45,890 bases of DNA from Owenia fusiformis (lineage: Eukaryota > Annelida > Polychaeta > Sabellida > Oweniidae). Every line of letters begins with the position of its first letter. Position 1 is the stretch's first letter. Location: contig CAIIXF020000040.1 of assembly GCA_903813345.2 (NCBI GenBank), positions 1 through 45,890 of the forward strand, written 5' to 3'. The notes under the pieces were generated by a model that worked only from the letters and a program-made list of their open reading frames with translations, was not told where the DNA came from and did not search any database. Shown here piece after piece: positions 28,104-37,782 of the stretch. The translations under genes and the position numbers were made by a program.

Positions 28104-28772
28104 ATGGCATGTGTAATTTTTATTAACAATGATCCATACTGGAGTAAACATCACATGTTATTTTATGTATCTACTACAGTTTTACTTATACCTGTTGCCA
28201 AAGATGCGCTTTTTTGTCTTTCGTGTGTGTTATTCAGAGCTGATAACAATTCGTCCTTTACAAAGGAAATAGGATATACAAACTGGTCAAACATAGGCGC
28301 ATCAGTGAAAAAGCATAACACCACTGACCTTCACAAGGGCAATACAATTGGATTAGATAACTTCTACCGAAGTATGATTATATAAAAGAAATAAATGAAG
28401 CCGAGTTCTTCAGTATATTGGCTGATGAGGCTACCAACAGTGCAGTATATGAGCAGCTGGCTTTATGCATCAGGTATATCAAAACATTTCCTGATAAGCC
28501 ATCCATCTTGAAAGAGGAACTGCTCGAATTTAAAAAATACTCCAATGGTAAAGCGGTAAAGCGGAAACAATTACAGATGCGATGTCATGGCAGGGGTTCA
28601 CAATGGAGTACAGGCACGAATTACGGGACGATACGAACGAGCTGTGTACGTTCACTGCCAGGCACATGTATTGAATCTGTGTATTGCCTCATCATGCAAG
28701 GAAATCCCTCTGGTTCACAACCTTATCAACATGGTCCAACAGATTCCATTCGCCTTCAAATATAGTGCTTAA
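28104..28772 (+). pseudogene. hAT-related (TTF finger + DUF4371) transposase remnant, fragment 1
   Basis: In order: a TTF-type zinc finger portion (CLSCVLF, GYTNWSNIGASVKKHN, LHKGN); a DUF4371 piece (EAEFFSILADEATNSAVYEQ, LALCIRYI); and, after a frameshift near 28580, VMAGVHNGVQARI and VYVHCQAHVLNLCIASSC. The last is the hallmark of ZMYM1-like/hAT proteins. Comparison with fragment 2 shows that about 300 bp between NFYR and SMII is deleted at 28372. The C-terminal dimerisation domain is missing. Non-functional. Confidence 0.8.
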
Positions 28773-29077
28773 AGAATTTTCAGACTTCAAGACAAAATTA
28801 GAGCACATGGTAACCCTGCAGCTGGACAACAACAGAAAATCAAGACTCTAAACAAGCTAAAATAGCTTCAGAATGTTTGATGTTATGTCGGTCCAGGGGT
28901 ATCTATACCTCCTTCACGGAAATAAAGATAAAGATATATCAAAATATATATCATGTTTTGTTTTCAAATCTTCAGAGCTGATTGATAATTAAATTAAATG
29001 ATGAATTACTGGTAAGAAAATCGAAAATATTGATCTATAAAAAGCATCCATGTAAAATTACTCATTGATCACCCCTC
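28773..29077. other. hAT 3' remainder, non-coding
   Basis: Possible further coding debris (FSDFKTKLEHMVT in another frame at about 28775), then AT-rich sequence. Confidence 0.3.
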
Positions 29078-30573
29078 ATATGCAGTGTGGAAGCTTAACA
29101 GTCGCACCTCGCCAGAGGCGGAAATGAAAAGTGCTGGGCGATAATTTGTGATTTTTACTTATCTTGCTTGCGATTATGGATTTAGAACGCTTTCAGGCGA
29201 GAATCCCGGCGACATACCCACAACATTACTGTGGAGAGGCAGTTATCTATGCAAACTGGGGCTATATTTCACTAAAGTCCTATAATTCGGACGTAAATTC
29301 GCCTATTTCCGTTTCAAAGTTCTTTGCAATGTTCATGGCATTTTCTTCACTAGATGGCAGCACGATTGATAGGGTACCCTCTCGTGCTCATTGAATCAAG
29401 AGAGGGATACAAGGTGATTGTGACCTATATTTTTCATCCAATCAAATGTAAGTATATAATGATACTTCATCTAATTATCGCAAACGATTGTGGGATAGCT
29501 TTATTCCTTCGCTATGGATGATAGATGGAAATCGTTCGGATTTCTTTGGATTTCTTCCCACAAAGCGAGCCAATGGTAATTTACAAACTATAAATTGTTA
29601 TTTATGAAGTATATACTTGTATGTATTTATTTCAATACTTGATTGTGGCTCTAACCCTAAATGCATATCGGCATATTACTACCCCGGATTACTACGCGTT
29701 CATGAATGAAATAGTTCTACTATGCTCCATGCTATATTGTTTACAAACTTTATACACGTGGACTCAAGTGTTATGAATTTCATAATTAATTAATTTACTC
29801 TAATTGACAAATTATTTCGACATACTAGTAGTTAATTTCATAATGCTTATTTTGCAACTGAGGTTCCATCTTGTTCTAGTAATAAAGGCAAAGGCTACAA
29901 GAGCACTAATGGTTCTGCCACTGGTAAAGCCTGGTATTTTTATGACTTTCTTGCAAAAGAAGTAGAACCTGAACAAATACATGTAGTACTACAGTGGCGG
30001 ATCCAGGAACCAACAAGGGGGGGGGCCCAAATTTGAGAATATAAAATAAACCTCTGCGCTTGCGCGAAAAAAAATTTTGGGCCCGTAAAACCGAAAAAGT
30101 GGGCCCAAATTTTGAAAATTTGATGCCCATTTTCTTCCAAATTTGGCCTAAATTAAAAAAATAAGGCCTTAGAAGGCCCAATAATGACCAAAAGGCCCAC
30201 TTTTTGGGGCCTTAAGGCCTTTTTTGGCCTAAAATTTTTTTGGGCCCAAATTCTTTTTTTTTGGGCCAACCTTAGGGGGGTACTATAGTACTAGTAGAAA
30301 ATGAAGCTGATTAGATACTATGATTGATAATGATGATGACTATAAATATAGTATTTTTATGAATTTCATGCAATAGTTAGTTATAGTCAGTTCAATTTCA
30401 TTATAATACTATGTATGCGCAACGGCGAGTTATTAGGCTACAATGGCAAGTATAAAAAAACATTTGCACTTGCCAAATGTTGGCAACTTAAAAAATGGCA
30501 AGGCAAGTATAAACCCAATACCAATTGCCTATCAGGCAAGTATAACCCAAAACTCAGCTTCCACACTGCATAT
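29078..30573. mobile_element. 1.5-kb element with 18-bp terminal inverted repeats
   Basis: ATATGCAGTGTGGAAGCT at 29078-29095 is a perfect inverse of 30556-30573. The likely termini are CAGTGTGGAAGC...GCTTCCACACTG, a CAG/CTG ending common in hAT-type elements, with CATATG and CATATA on the two sides as a possible imperfect target duplication. Apart from the nested insertion at 29992-30285 it has one short ORF (29173-29394) without motifs, and near the right end a repeated GGCAAGTATAA motif (x4, 30450-30545). Non-autonomous. Confidence 0.55.
29992..30285. mobile_element. hAT-type MITE with 8-bp target duplication
   Basis: CAGTGGCGGATCCAGG start, flanked by TAGTACTA at 29984-29991 and 30286-30293. 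The interior is a low-complexity mix of GGGCCCAAATTT, AAGGCC and TTTTTTT motifs, as in many CAGTGGCGGATCC elements. No coding. It is nested in the 1.5-kb inverted-repeat element. Confidence 0.7.
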
Positions 30574-30882
30574 ATCTTATATGAATATAAGCAGTTTTAA
30601 GCAGTACTCGTGATACTATTTTTGTTACTATTTGTTTCACGATGTTACTTAACATTGACAGTGAGTTTTTCATTCTTAAAAGAGATGGAGTGATAGATTT
30701 GTAGTTGGAAAATCTTATACATTCCAAATTGCTGGTAACATTGTAGAGGAAATTAAAGAGAGTAAGATAAATATTTAACCTAAAAACTTAAACAAAATTT
30801 ATCAAGGATGAAAACAGTTTAAGTTATCTCTACAGTTGACTATACCAATATAATTCTTTTAAATAATTCTTTTGATTGTAAT
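30574..30882. other. Unassigned stretch
   Basis: No supported feature. Confidence 0.4.
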
Positions 30883-31328
30883 GAGCTTATAACAATTCGT
30901 CCTTTACAAAGGAAATAGGGTATACAAACTGGTCAAACAGAGGCGCATCAGTGAAAAAGCATAACGCCACTGACCTTCACAAGGGCAATACAATTGGATT
31001 AGATAACTTCTACAGAATTGGTATTAACAATAACAATGACGGAGACGTCGTGGAGTTACTTGTTAATGAGGATGATAGGATAATCAGAACAAACAAAGAG
31101 ATAATGCTCGCTATCTTGGATGCTGTCATATTCCTTGGGTCCCAAAACATGGCCTTCCGAGGCAAAGAAGATTTGTCAAATTGTATGTCCCTAGTCAAAT
31201 ACACGGCCTCAAAAAGTCAAGTTCTTCAAGATCATTAAAATAGCGCACCAAAATATGCAACCTACCTCTCCCCTGAACTACAAAACGAACTGATAAGTTT
31301 GTGTGGTGATCAGATCCGAAGTATGATT
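30883..31328 (+). pseudogene. hAT-related (TTF + DUF4371) remnant, fragment 2
   Basis: Shares 30883-31017 with fragment 1 (GYTNWSN, KKHNATDLHKGN), then continues with the DUF4371 segment missing there: LAILDAVIFLGSQNMAFRG, a frame slip or stop after QVLQDH, then YLSPELQNELISLCGDQIRS. It is cut at 31328 by the start of block D, immediately after GDQIRSMII. Fragments 1 and 2 are complementary deletions of one family. Confidence 0.8.
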
Positions 31329-32260
31329 ATACTTCCTGGTTTGGAATCTATGCCTCTACACTTCATGATTGAATTATGACCCTAATAAGTGGCCTATACA
31401 TCAATACAGTGCTGAATATAGGTCAATAGGATACTAGTGTGCATATAAATGTATTAATTGAAGCAGAATACTCATTTTGAAAAATCAGATGAATTATTTA
31501 TTTCCCATGGTGAGATCCCAATGGAGGGTGTATCAGGTCCTTTATTCCTTTAGTAAACAATACTAGACATGCAATTGATTGCCAAAGTTTTATAAGTTTT
31601 GCAAAACTGTCTAATTAAAACAGGAGTAAAATTAGTGGTTTTACTGGATACTTGAAATATAGCTAAATCTAGAGCTATAAATATGTAAATAGATTATGAT
31701 ATGATTTTTATCCACAAATAATTTTGTTATATTTCCTAACATGCGCATATGCATGAGTGGATTTAACTCATAAGATAAGTAAATTATAGAATGTTGACTT
31801 TTCTCTAAAATCAAATAGTGTAAATAGATACAGAATGACACACTATGGAACCAGACACAATAAACTATGAATATCACCCTAACTAGCACTGACACAAACA
31901 AACTATGGAATAATAATAGTAATACTGTATAATAGTCTGTTCACCTATAGTAATATAATAATATTATAAAAATGATATTGCTATGTTGGTTCTGTTGCGA
32001 TACTTTAAGTGGTCCTTTAATAACCTTCAGTAAATAAACTGAAAAACGTTTCGCAAATATGCCAGAAGTACAAAATGACAAATGTCACTGCAACTGAGAG
32101 ACTCATATTAATCGAGAGCCTCCTGTCAGGAATAAATGAGGCAACTTTGGTCACCAGTCAAAACACACTTTGACGCATCAGGGGTTTCTCAGGCATGTGA
32201 GGCACACGATACCATTGCAGCACTTATTCAAAGGTAAGTTCCTTTGACCTTGAAAATTTT
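31329..32260. repeat. Block D, copy 2
   Basis: Matches 17956-19058 minus about 168 bp. The remaining exon piece ends at a donor at 32233 (TTCAAAG|GTAAGT). Segment E begins where homology ends, in TTGAAAATTTT. Confidence 0.95.
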
Positions 32261-32369
32261 TAAAATTTTGAAGATTTTTTTTCTTCATCTCAAACGTTTG
32301 TTCACAACATAATAATGAGGTATATTTTTTTCATGAATTTTATTGTAAACAATGTAATGTAGTAGTGAA

Positions 32370-32769
32370 TACTGGACCGCCTATATGGAGCGTTACTGGG
32401 GGAGGGGGAAAACTGCGGGAAATTTGAAAAATAGCGGGAATTTTGAATGTTTTCCGGCGTTGTGATTGGTCCGTTCGAACACGTGACCACCGAGGGATCG
32501 TAATGAGTGACGTAGTGATGTATTATGTTCCCCTGAGGGTAAATGATGTAGGTTTGATGTTTCGAATGAGCGTACGTGACGAATAAGTTAATTAATAATC
32601 TAGCTAGAGGGGGCTAACTGGACCATCTAGTAAGTAAAAGTATGGAATAGCGTCCGGAGGGCTAAAACGTTGATTGACGGGTACAGAGTAATATTTTTTG
32701 CGAATGTTGTATAAAAATAAAACGTTCTATTAGTTATGATTATCAATGTATGTTATATTTGACGGCAAC
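32370..32769 (+). promoter_or_regulatory. Promoter-like region of the E gene
   Basis: Raised GC and CpG content. An inverted CCAAT box (GATTGGTC, about 32464), a CACGTG E-box (about 32480), a CRE-like TGACGTAG (about 32507), TACGTGACG (about 32573) and a TATA-like GTATAAAAATAAAA (about 32709) lie upstream of ATG 32770. Motif co-occurrence supports a promoter. No start-site evidence. Confidence 0.45.
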
Positions 32770-33026
32770 ATGGTAAGTAAATGCATTTTTATAATTCATT
32801 TTTGAAAAGTTTTAAAAGAAACGTGTGTAAGTCTTTTCTTTTCAAATTTCAGCCAAACATTACATCGACACTATTGAAACGTGAAACCTCAATGAGTAAA
32901 CGAGTCAAGAAAATATTATTACTGGACTTTCATAAAGTAGCCCACTGTAGACATTGGTCAAGATTTGTATTGGTAAAAGTAAATTATAAGGATAAACTAC
33001 ACGTACCAATGCTAAAAAATGAATAG
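32770..33026 (+). CDS. Two-exon small basic protein (start-codon exon + exon 2)
   Basis: ATG 32770-32772 is the last codon of a leader exon and is followed at once by a donor (ATG|GTAAGT). Exon 2 (32853-33026, after TTTCAAATTTCAG) continues in phase 0 to TAG 33024, giving about 59 residues. It is rich in Lys/Arg and His (KRVKKILLLDFHKVAHCRH), with no recognised family. Two more in-frame stops and a donor-like TTAG|GTATGT at 33035 follow. The other two frames of exon 2 have early stops, so phase 0 is the only usable one. Could be a real small protein or an alternative exon that truncates the longer product. Confidence 0.45.
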
Positions 33027-33170
33027 TAGAATTAGGTATGTATCAAAAATATGTGTGTTACTTCATTATTTTAATATATCAAGCTTAATGAAATGAATGA
33101 TAATTTTTTTTCATTTTTAATTGGAAATATAATAAAAGTATGGTAACAAATCACTTTTTTCTTTGTGTAA

Positions 33171-33734
33171 ATGTTTCAGGCTACCTTCAAGATTTACCGA
33201 TTTTTATATGACAGTGAAGCTTGTTATCCGCTAACATCAGACTGGTACACTAGTTATGAAGAAGCGGAAAACTCCATGGGAAATCTCTCCGAAACGGCTG
33301 ACAATGTAACGATACAACAACGTAATATTTCGATACACAAGACACTCGCAGAATATGTACGCATAATTTTCATGTACTTAGTACACACGGGTGTAATGGA
33401 AATGTGTGTTGTGAACTGCTTGGGGTGTCAAAACGACTCCCCGGGTCAAATGGCACATATGAATGGGGGCTGCCTAACATTTATAGAGGAAGCTATAGAC
33501 CAATATGCCATCGCTGTCAAACTGACTGTGCCAGAGTCGCAGATGGTCTATATTGAAGAACAATTGTATCTACGTTTGGGATTGCCTTCGAGAACATTAC
33601 CAACTCAAGAGATTTTAGATATTCTAAAGTCAGATCCGGAAATCGAGGATGATCTGTTAACAGCCATCGCGACGGGTGAACAATCCCTGACAATGACATT
33701 ATTTAGTATAATTGATCAAATACTAATCGGATAA
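33171..33734 (+). CDS. 187-codon orphan ORF with C-x3-C-x2-C-x9-H-x4-C motif
   Basis: The largest uninterrupted, non-transposon-looking frame in the window. An acceptor (AATGTTTCAG) at 33179 gives an exon start at GCT 33180 in phase 0, so the leader ATG 32770-32772 can be joined directly. Alternatively an in-frame ATG at 33171 inside the acceptor region could be used if unspliced. The centre has YVRIIFMYLVHTGVMEM followed by Cys79, Cys83, Cys86, His96 and Cys101 (NCLGCQNDSPGQMAHM), a plausible zinc site. The C-terminus is acidic and helical. No membrane segment or signal peptide is evident. I cannot name the family. A poly(A) signal follows about 100 bp after the stop. Confidence 0.6.
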   Translation: MFQATFKIYRFLYDSEACYPLTSDWYTSYEEAENSMGNLSETADNVTIQQRNISIHKTLAEYVRIIFMYLVHTGVMEMCVVNCLGCQNDSPGQMAHMNGGCLTFIEEAIDQYAIAVKLTVPESQMVYIEEQLYLRLGLPSRTLPTQEILDILKSDPEIEDDLLTAIATGEQSLTMTLFSIIDQILIG

Positions 33735-33835
33735 TTGATGAAGAAACACATGAACAATGGGTGGTTGGTTAACGTATACGTCTGTAAACATGCGTCAAAA
33801 TGTAATAATATGTTTGTAACTAATTTGAATGGACC

Positions 33836-33841
33836 AATAAA
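33836..33841 (+). terminator. Poly(A) signal of the E gene
   Basis: AATAAA in CCAATAAATACATT, 102 bp after the stop at 33734. Confidence 0.5.
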
Positions 33842-34381
33842 TACATTATATATATGTAATAATTCGATTGTATGAAAGTTTGATTTGTGATTGACGATGT
33901 TGGTTTTAGACCTGTGCTTTGTGTAATGTTAAAGTCAGAATCAGATCTTTTTTCTGATAAAATAACAAAAAACATGTGAAATTGTCCTATAGATCTCTTC
34001 CTTACGATCTCAAAAACAATATCACCCAAAAAATTCACGATATGTTAAAAATTGATGAATTTATAATGGATTCAAATTGTAAAAATGACTAAAAATGTTT
34101 AGAAAAATAATACATTTTTGTAAAAATCGTTTATTGTCCTGAAATAAAGAAAATAGCTGCGAAAAGGAAAAAGATTTGAAAAATAAATTTTGTTAGACTG
34201 CCCGCTAGATCTGATTCTCTCTTTAATGATCCTTGTAAATACTCCAAGTTGTTCTCACCTAAAATCTATTTTTAGATATGTAAATGAATTGAACGTCTTA
34301 CACTTTCTAACGTAGGGGTGATAGCATCTTTATCTATACATGTAATATTGATTTTCATTTTTGGGAAATCAGTTTGCCAAC
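33842..34381. other. Intergenic stretch
   Basis: No supported exon between the poly(A) signal and the secreted-protein ORF. Confidence 0.4.
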
Positions 34382-34929
34382 ATGACAATGTATGTCAGGT
34401 TATTGATTGCTATTTGTCTGGTAACTTATATTGAATCCGAGTGTACCTTTTATAATGGTGTATGGATAGGTGATTGTCACCTCTCGAACGGTGAGTGACA
34501 TTTTTAATGTTTTGAGTTGAAAGGCGTAATAAACCAATTGCCGTAATATTATCTGATTTTGAAATGACACATTGATTTTTTAAAAACTCTGATTAGTCTT
34601 AAAAAGGTTGAAAAACAGTATCGCATAAATACATGGGCATGTCAAATATACATCTTAGTTATGTGACGTGTATTACCTCGGTATAGAAAAGTTTAATGTT
34701 AATGTTATGCAAACGTTTCGAAAATGGCTTCCCGATATATTGTTAATAAACGCTGATACGATTTAGTTAATCAAATGTTTATTGCTTTATCATTTTAGTC
34801 ACGAAACCAGTTGTAAAGGTTATAAGGTCTGAGGATAAGGAGGATAAGTGGGATAGTGGGGATATATGCGGCCTTTATCTTGGGAGTATTTTCATTCCTG
34901 GCGAATGGCTCCACACTGTGTACGTATAA
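34382..34929 (+). CDS. Small secreted protein, two exons (about 79 residues)
   Basis: Exon 1, 34382-34490, starts with ATG and a signal peptide (MTMYVRLLIAICLVTYIES-type: basic start, hydrophobic core, small residues before the cut) and ends at a strong donor (AACG|GTGAGT). Exon 2, 34799-34929, follows TATCATTTTAG. The phase (1 then 2) fits and the frame continues to TAA 34927-34929. The mature part has three Cys (ECTFYNGVWIGDC and DICGLYLG), an N-V-T glycosylation sequon created across the splice junction, and a Lys/Asp/Glu-rich middle. An odd Cys number suggests a dimer or a further exon, since a weak donor-like TAC|GTATAA overlaps the stop. Family and role unknown. Confidence 0.5.
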
Positions 34930-35068
34930 TATTCATCACATCTAATAGGTTATCTGTACGTGTACGACACGAGATTTAAAATTTTCTTGTTAATTTTTCA
35001 GAGCTCAGTAGGTCTTTTGTGATTAAGCTGACCAAAAAGTACATCCAAAAAATCAATTTGAAAAATTA
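34930..35068. other. Right end of segment E
   Basis: No feature seen. Homology to locus 1 resumes at ACTTTTCCTGG (35069). Confidence 0.5.
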
Positions 35069-35252
35069 ACTTTTCCTGGCAACTTGTAGATGATTTTCAA
35101 AAAGGAATTTGGTCAAATTGAAGCAAGTTGAAAATTAACTAATTTTTACTGTTTATTTATGTCAAATATCTCAAAAACAGTAAAAATTTGATGCGGACGT
35201 ATAATGAGCAGTTTGTAGAGAACGTTAAATCGTTGCAAGAAATGATCAAGTA
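35069..35252. repeat. Block A, copy 2
   Basis: Matches 19069-19254. It ends in TA at 35251-35252, where element F begins. Confidence 0.95.
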
Positions 35253-35304
35253 TTCACCTTTCCCCAAAATCAGCTCATGAATATTATAATTAGCAAATCT
35301 AGAA

Positions 35305-35345
35305 TCTCTGACGTCAGAGTAGGGCAGATTTTCGCGGCAAAATCT
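35305..35345. promoter_or_regulatory. Left subterminal CRE/E2F-like motif of element F
   Basis: TGACGTCA followed by AGGGCA and TTTTCGCG, mirrored near the right end at about 36895-36935. Conserved spacing on both sides suggests a bound site for host factors or transposase (inference). Confidence 0.4.
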
Positions 35346-35902
35346 GAACACATTACAAGTCAATGTGAATCCTGACAGACACAGGCTCATTTAATTGTTC
35401 AATCATTGTGAGTACCTAATAATCTGTATCATAAATGTGATGGCATTTAATTGATAACACTCTCGTTCATATTCTCCCTTCATTATACTGTTCTGAGAAA
35501 TCAAATGAAAAGAGTAAAATTTATGTGAAGAGTCCAATGTTTACAGCAAATTGACCCTGATATGTACTTCTTGACTGTCAACATACCACTGACTACTGCA
35601 CTGTAACAATAAGCTTGTGCGATATTTTCTCATAGTGTTAGGTGAAATAGATATTAATTGATCAATCAACAGTAAAAACTAGTCATATGTATCGGGGGGG
35701 GGGATAAATTATCAAGGTTTTTGCCTACTAGAGTTGGGCATACACTCCAGTTAATTAACAAGTATTGATGTACATCCAGCCAGGGAAATATAAATTAAAA
35801 TGGGGAGTTTGAACAAGAGGCTTAATTCGGGACTTAATTAATGCCAGGGGGGGGCTTAAAGAAAACTTTTTCGACTCGTGAATCAGTGCTTGATAATAAT
35901 TG

Positions 35903-36232
35903 ATAAAAGATCTGCTCGATCCACTTGGCGTGAACTTAAATATTCCCCCATTCCTTGGTAATAATGATCAGATGGATGCCAATGATGTGTATCAAACACA
36001 GCAGATTACAGCAGATTGCCGCAGAAAGAATGTGGAACTTAGTATTAATAAAGTGAAAAATAACCACATCTTTGATCGAGCAATCCCGATCAATCTTTTC
36101 GGATCTATCAATCAAATCTGGGCTAACAGTGCGTTACTTTCCCCTTTTCGATCAGCCACCTATTATATCACAAGACAATCTTACTTTTATGTCTGCCGAA
36201 GAATTAATAATGGTTACATAAGTGATGATTAA
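35903..36232 (+). pseudogene. DDE_Tnp_4 (PIF/Harbinger-type) transposase C-terminal fragment
   Basis: About 109 open codons to TAA 36230-36232, without an ATG. In order: IKDLLDPLGVNLNIPPFLG, QMDANDVYQTQQI, RRKNVELSINKVKNNHIFDR, then NLFGSINQIWANSALLSPF. These match the segments after the second catalytic Asp of DDE_Tnp_4 transposases. The Glu of the RxxVE motif is kept (NVE) while neighbouring basic residues are changed. The upstream catalytic Asp regions are lost, with several stops just before 35903. Confidence 0.75.
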
Positions 36233-36725
36233 TTTCATTGAACAATACTAAAATTGTTTTATTGAGACAAAGTTTCTTGCTGTTTTTCCCACGATCGTCT
36301 ATTTGAATGAGGTTTACCTCTTAAAAGGCCCATGGGCATTCTTTTTAAATATAGAACTGCTGAGAGAATATTCACAATATTTATGGACGTAATACCTTCA
36401 AGGGAGAAGTTCCATCCGGTAATTCCATTTGCAATTTTAAAAATACAAGCTATGATGTTTGACTATTCGTTACTTCAAATTGTATCTAAAATAAATTAAT
36501 AGTTCACGACCAATCATGAGTTCGGAAATTATTTATTAGGTTTGTGCAAGCATGAGAAAAATAGCCTCTGTTACATTACAAACTGTTCTTCATATGTTAT
36601 ATTTTTATTAGAAACATAATAATGTATTTGAATATTTATGTTAAATGAGTATTCCTATAATATGTACAGTCTTGATGTCTGAATAATTGTTTGTCTTTTG
36701 TATGGTAATTGGATTCGATTTATTA
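36233..36725. other. Non-coding right part of element F
   Basis: AT-rich, no exon. The sequence that matches the window start begins at 36726. Confidence 0.5.
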
Positions 36726-36894
36726 GAAGACCAGCACTCATATCACAATTATTCCTATGGTTTCATTTATCGTGAAGTGTATTTAAAACAAAGTTGAAGA
36801 CAAAATAGTCAGAAAAATAAATTTCAATTAGTTTTGATATAATTTTAGATGAGATTTATTTTACTCATTGGGCGATCTAATAGTAAATGAAGTT

Positions 36895-36970
36895 TTCGCG
36901 CGAAAAGTGCCCTGCTTTGACGTCATCGATTTTCACCGACCAATCAGCGCAGCGGTCAAATGAGTACACT
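36895..36970. promoter_or_regulatory. Right subterminal CRE/E2F-like/CCAAT cluster of F
   Basis: Same motifs as 170-245: TTTTCGCGCG, TGACGTCA and GACCAATCAG. Confidence 0.45.
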
Positions 36971-37271
36971 TTGGACTTTGGGGAAAGGTGAATAAGGACA
37001 AACTTTGAGAAACTTTTCAATCACAAAACCTGCCACTGACTTTATACATGAGAAAGTTCCCTGAAAATGACATTGAATTTATGGTAATTCCCTTTGTTTG
37101 TTTGTGAACTAGTCTTTTGTAGCTTATGCAGGGAGAGGTTATGACAAGCATTTAACACTTGAAGCAATTGATCAGTTTTAGGAACCCTATTCAAATTACA
37201 AAGGGAAAGAAACTATTAAATTTATGGTAGGCCTCTTCCCTTGTTTCTTGTGAACTTGTCTTTTGTAGCTT

Positions 37272-37601
37272 ATGGAGGAAGAGCTTCTGAATTTTTGTGT
37301 ATTCTTTAATGGAGTCATGTTATTTCACCAGTTAGTATTCACCAGTTAGTATTCACCAGTTAGTATTCACCAGTTAGTACTGCACGGGAGGAGGCCATTT
37401 ACAAGGACAGAAGAATTCAAGACTTTTGTCACTGTCGCGAAAACCTACAGATACAGCCTACTAACAAATGTCCCATATGATGGGAATTGCTTTTTCCATA
37501 GTGTAAACGCCCCGCCGCCCTATAAAGATGGAGCAAAAGGATTAAGGAAAGCCATTATAGATTACTGTAGATGTGGAGGAAATCTTAATTTTTGTTTTTA
37601 A
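37272..37601 (+). pseudogene. OTU-like fragment, disrupted (copy 3)
   Basis: Same in-frame TAG in the 14-bp repeat as at 547-876. The catalytic YDGNCFF motif is retained downstream. Confidence 0.6.
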
Positions 37602-37782
37602 TTTTGTGAATTTGCCGATATGCAAACATGTTGATTCATGCCTTCCACTATTTTTCAGAAACTGTTTCGCATCTTAGGAAATTCATGATATTTGTTTTGT
37701 AAATAATTGTTTGTAAATAACTGCTTGTATAATATTTTTAAAAGAAGCTCTTCTTCTTCCTGACAAAAATCACTATTTTTAG

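Larger units (their letters stand above)
32261..35068. other. Segment E: 2.8 kb present in locus 2 only
   Basis: Lies between blocks D and A, which are 10 bases apart at 19058-19069. Either E was inserted here or it was deleted from locus 1. No TIR, LTR or target duplication was recognised at its ends, which are A/T runs. It has the best gene architecture in the window: a promoter-like GC-richer region, small exons with strong splice sites, a 187-codon ORF, a poly(A) signal and a signal-peptide gene. Confidence 0.8.
35253..36992. mobile_element. TIR transposon F, 1,740 bp, PIF/Harbinger- or ISL2EU-like
   Basis: The left end TTCACCTTTCCCCAAA is the inverse of the right end. TA flanks both sides (35251-35252 and 36993-36994), and locus 1 (19253-19256, TATA) is the unoccupied counterpart. 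Subterminal TGACGTCA plus TTTTCGCG motifs are also inverted between the two ends. It contains a partial DDE_Tnp_4 transposase frame on the plus strand, so it descends from an autonomous element but is truncated. A 2-bp TA duplication differs from the 3-bp duplications usual for PIF/Harbinger, so an ISL2EU-like assignment is possible. Confidence 0.75.

Noticed and set aside
30003-30260. GGGCCC/AAGGCC-rich region as a structured RNA
   Set aside because: It is the low-complexity interior of a hAT-type MITE with an 8-bp target duplication.
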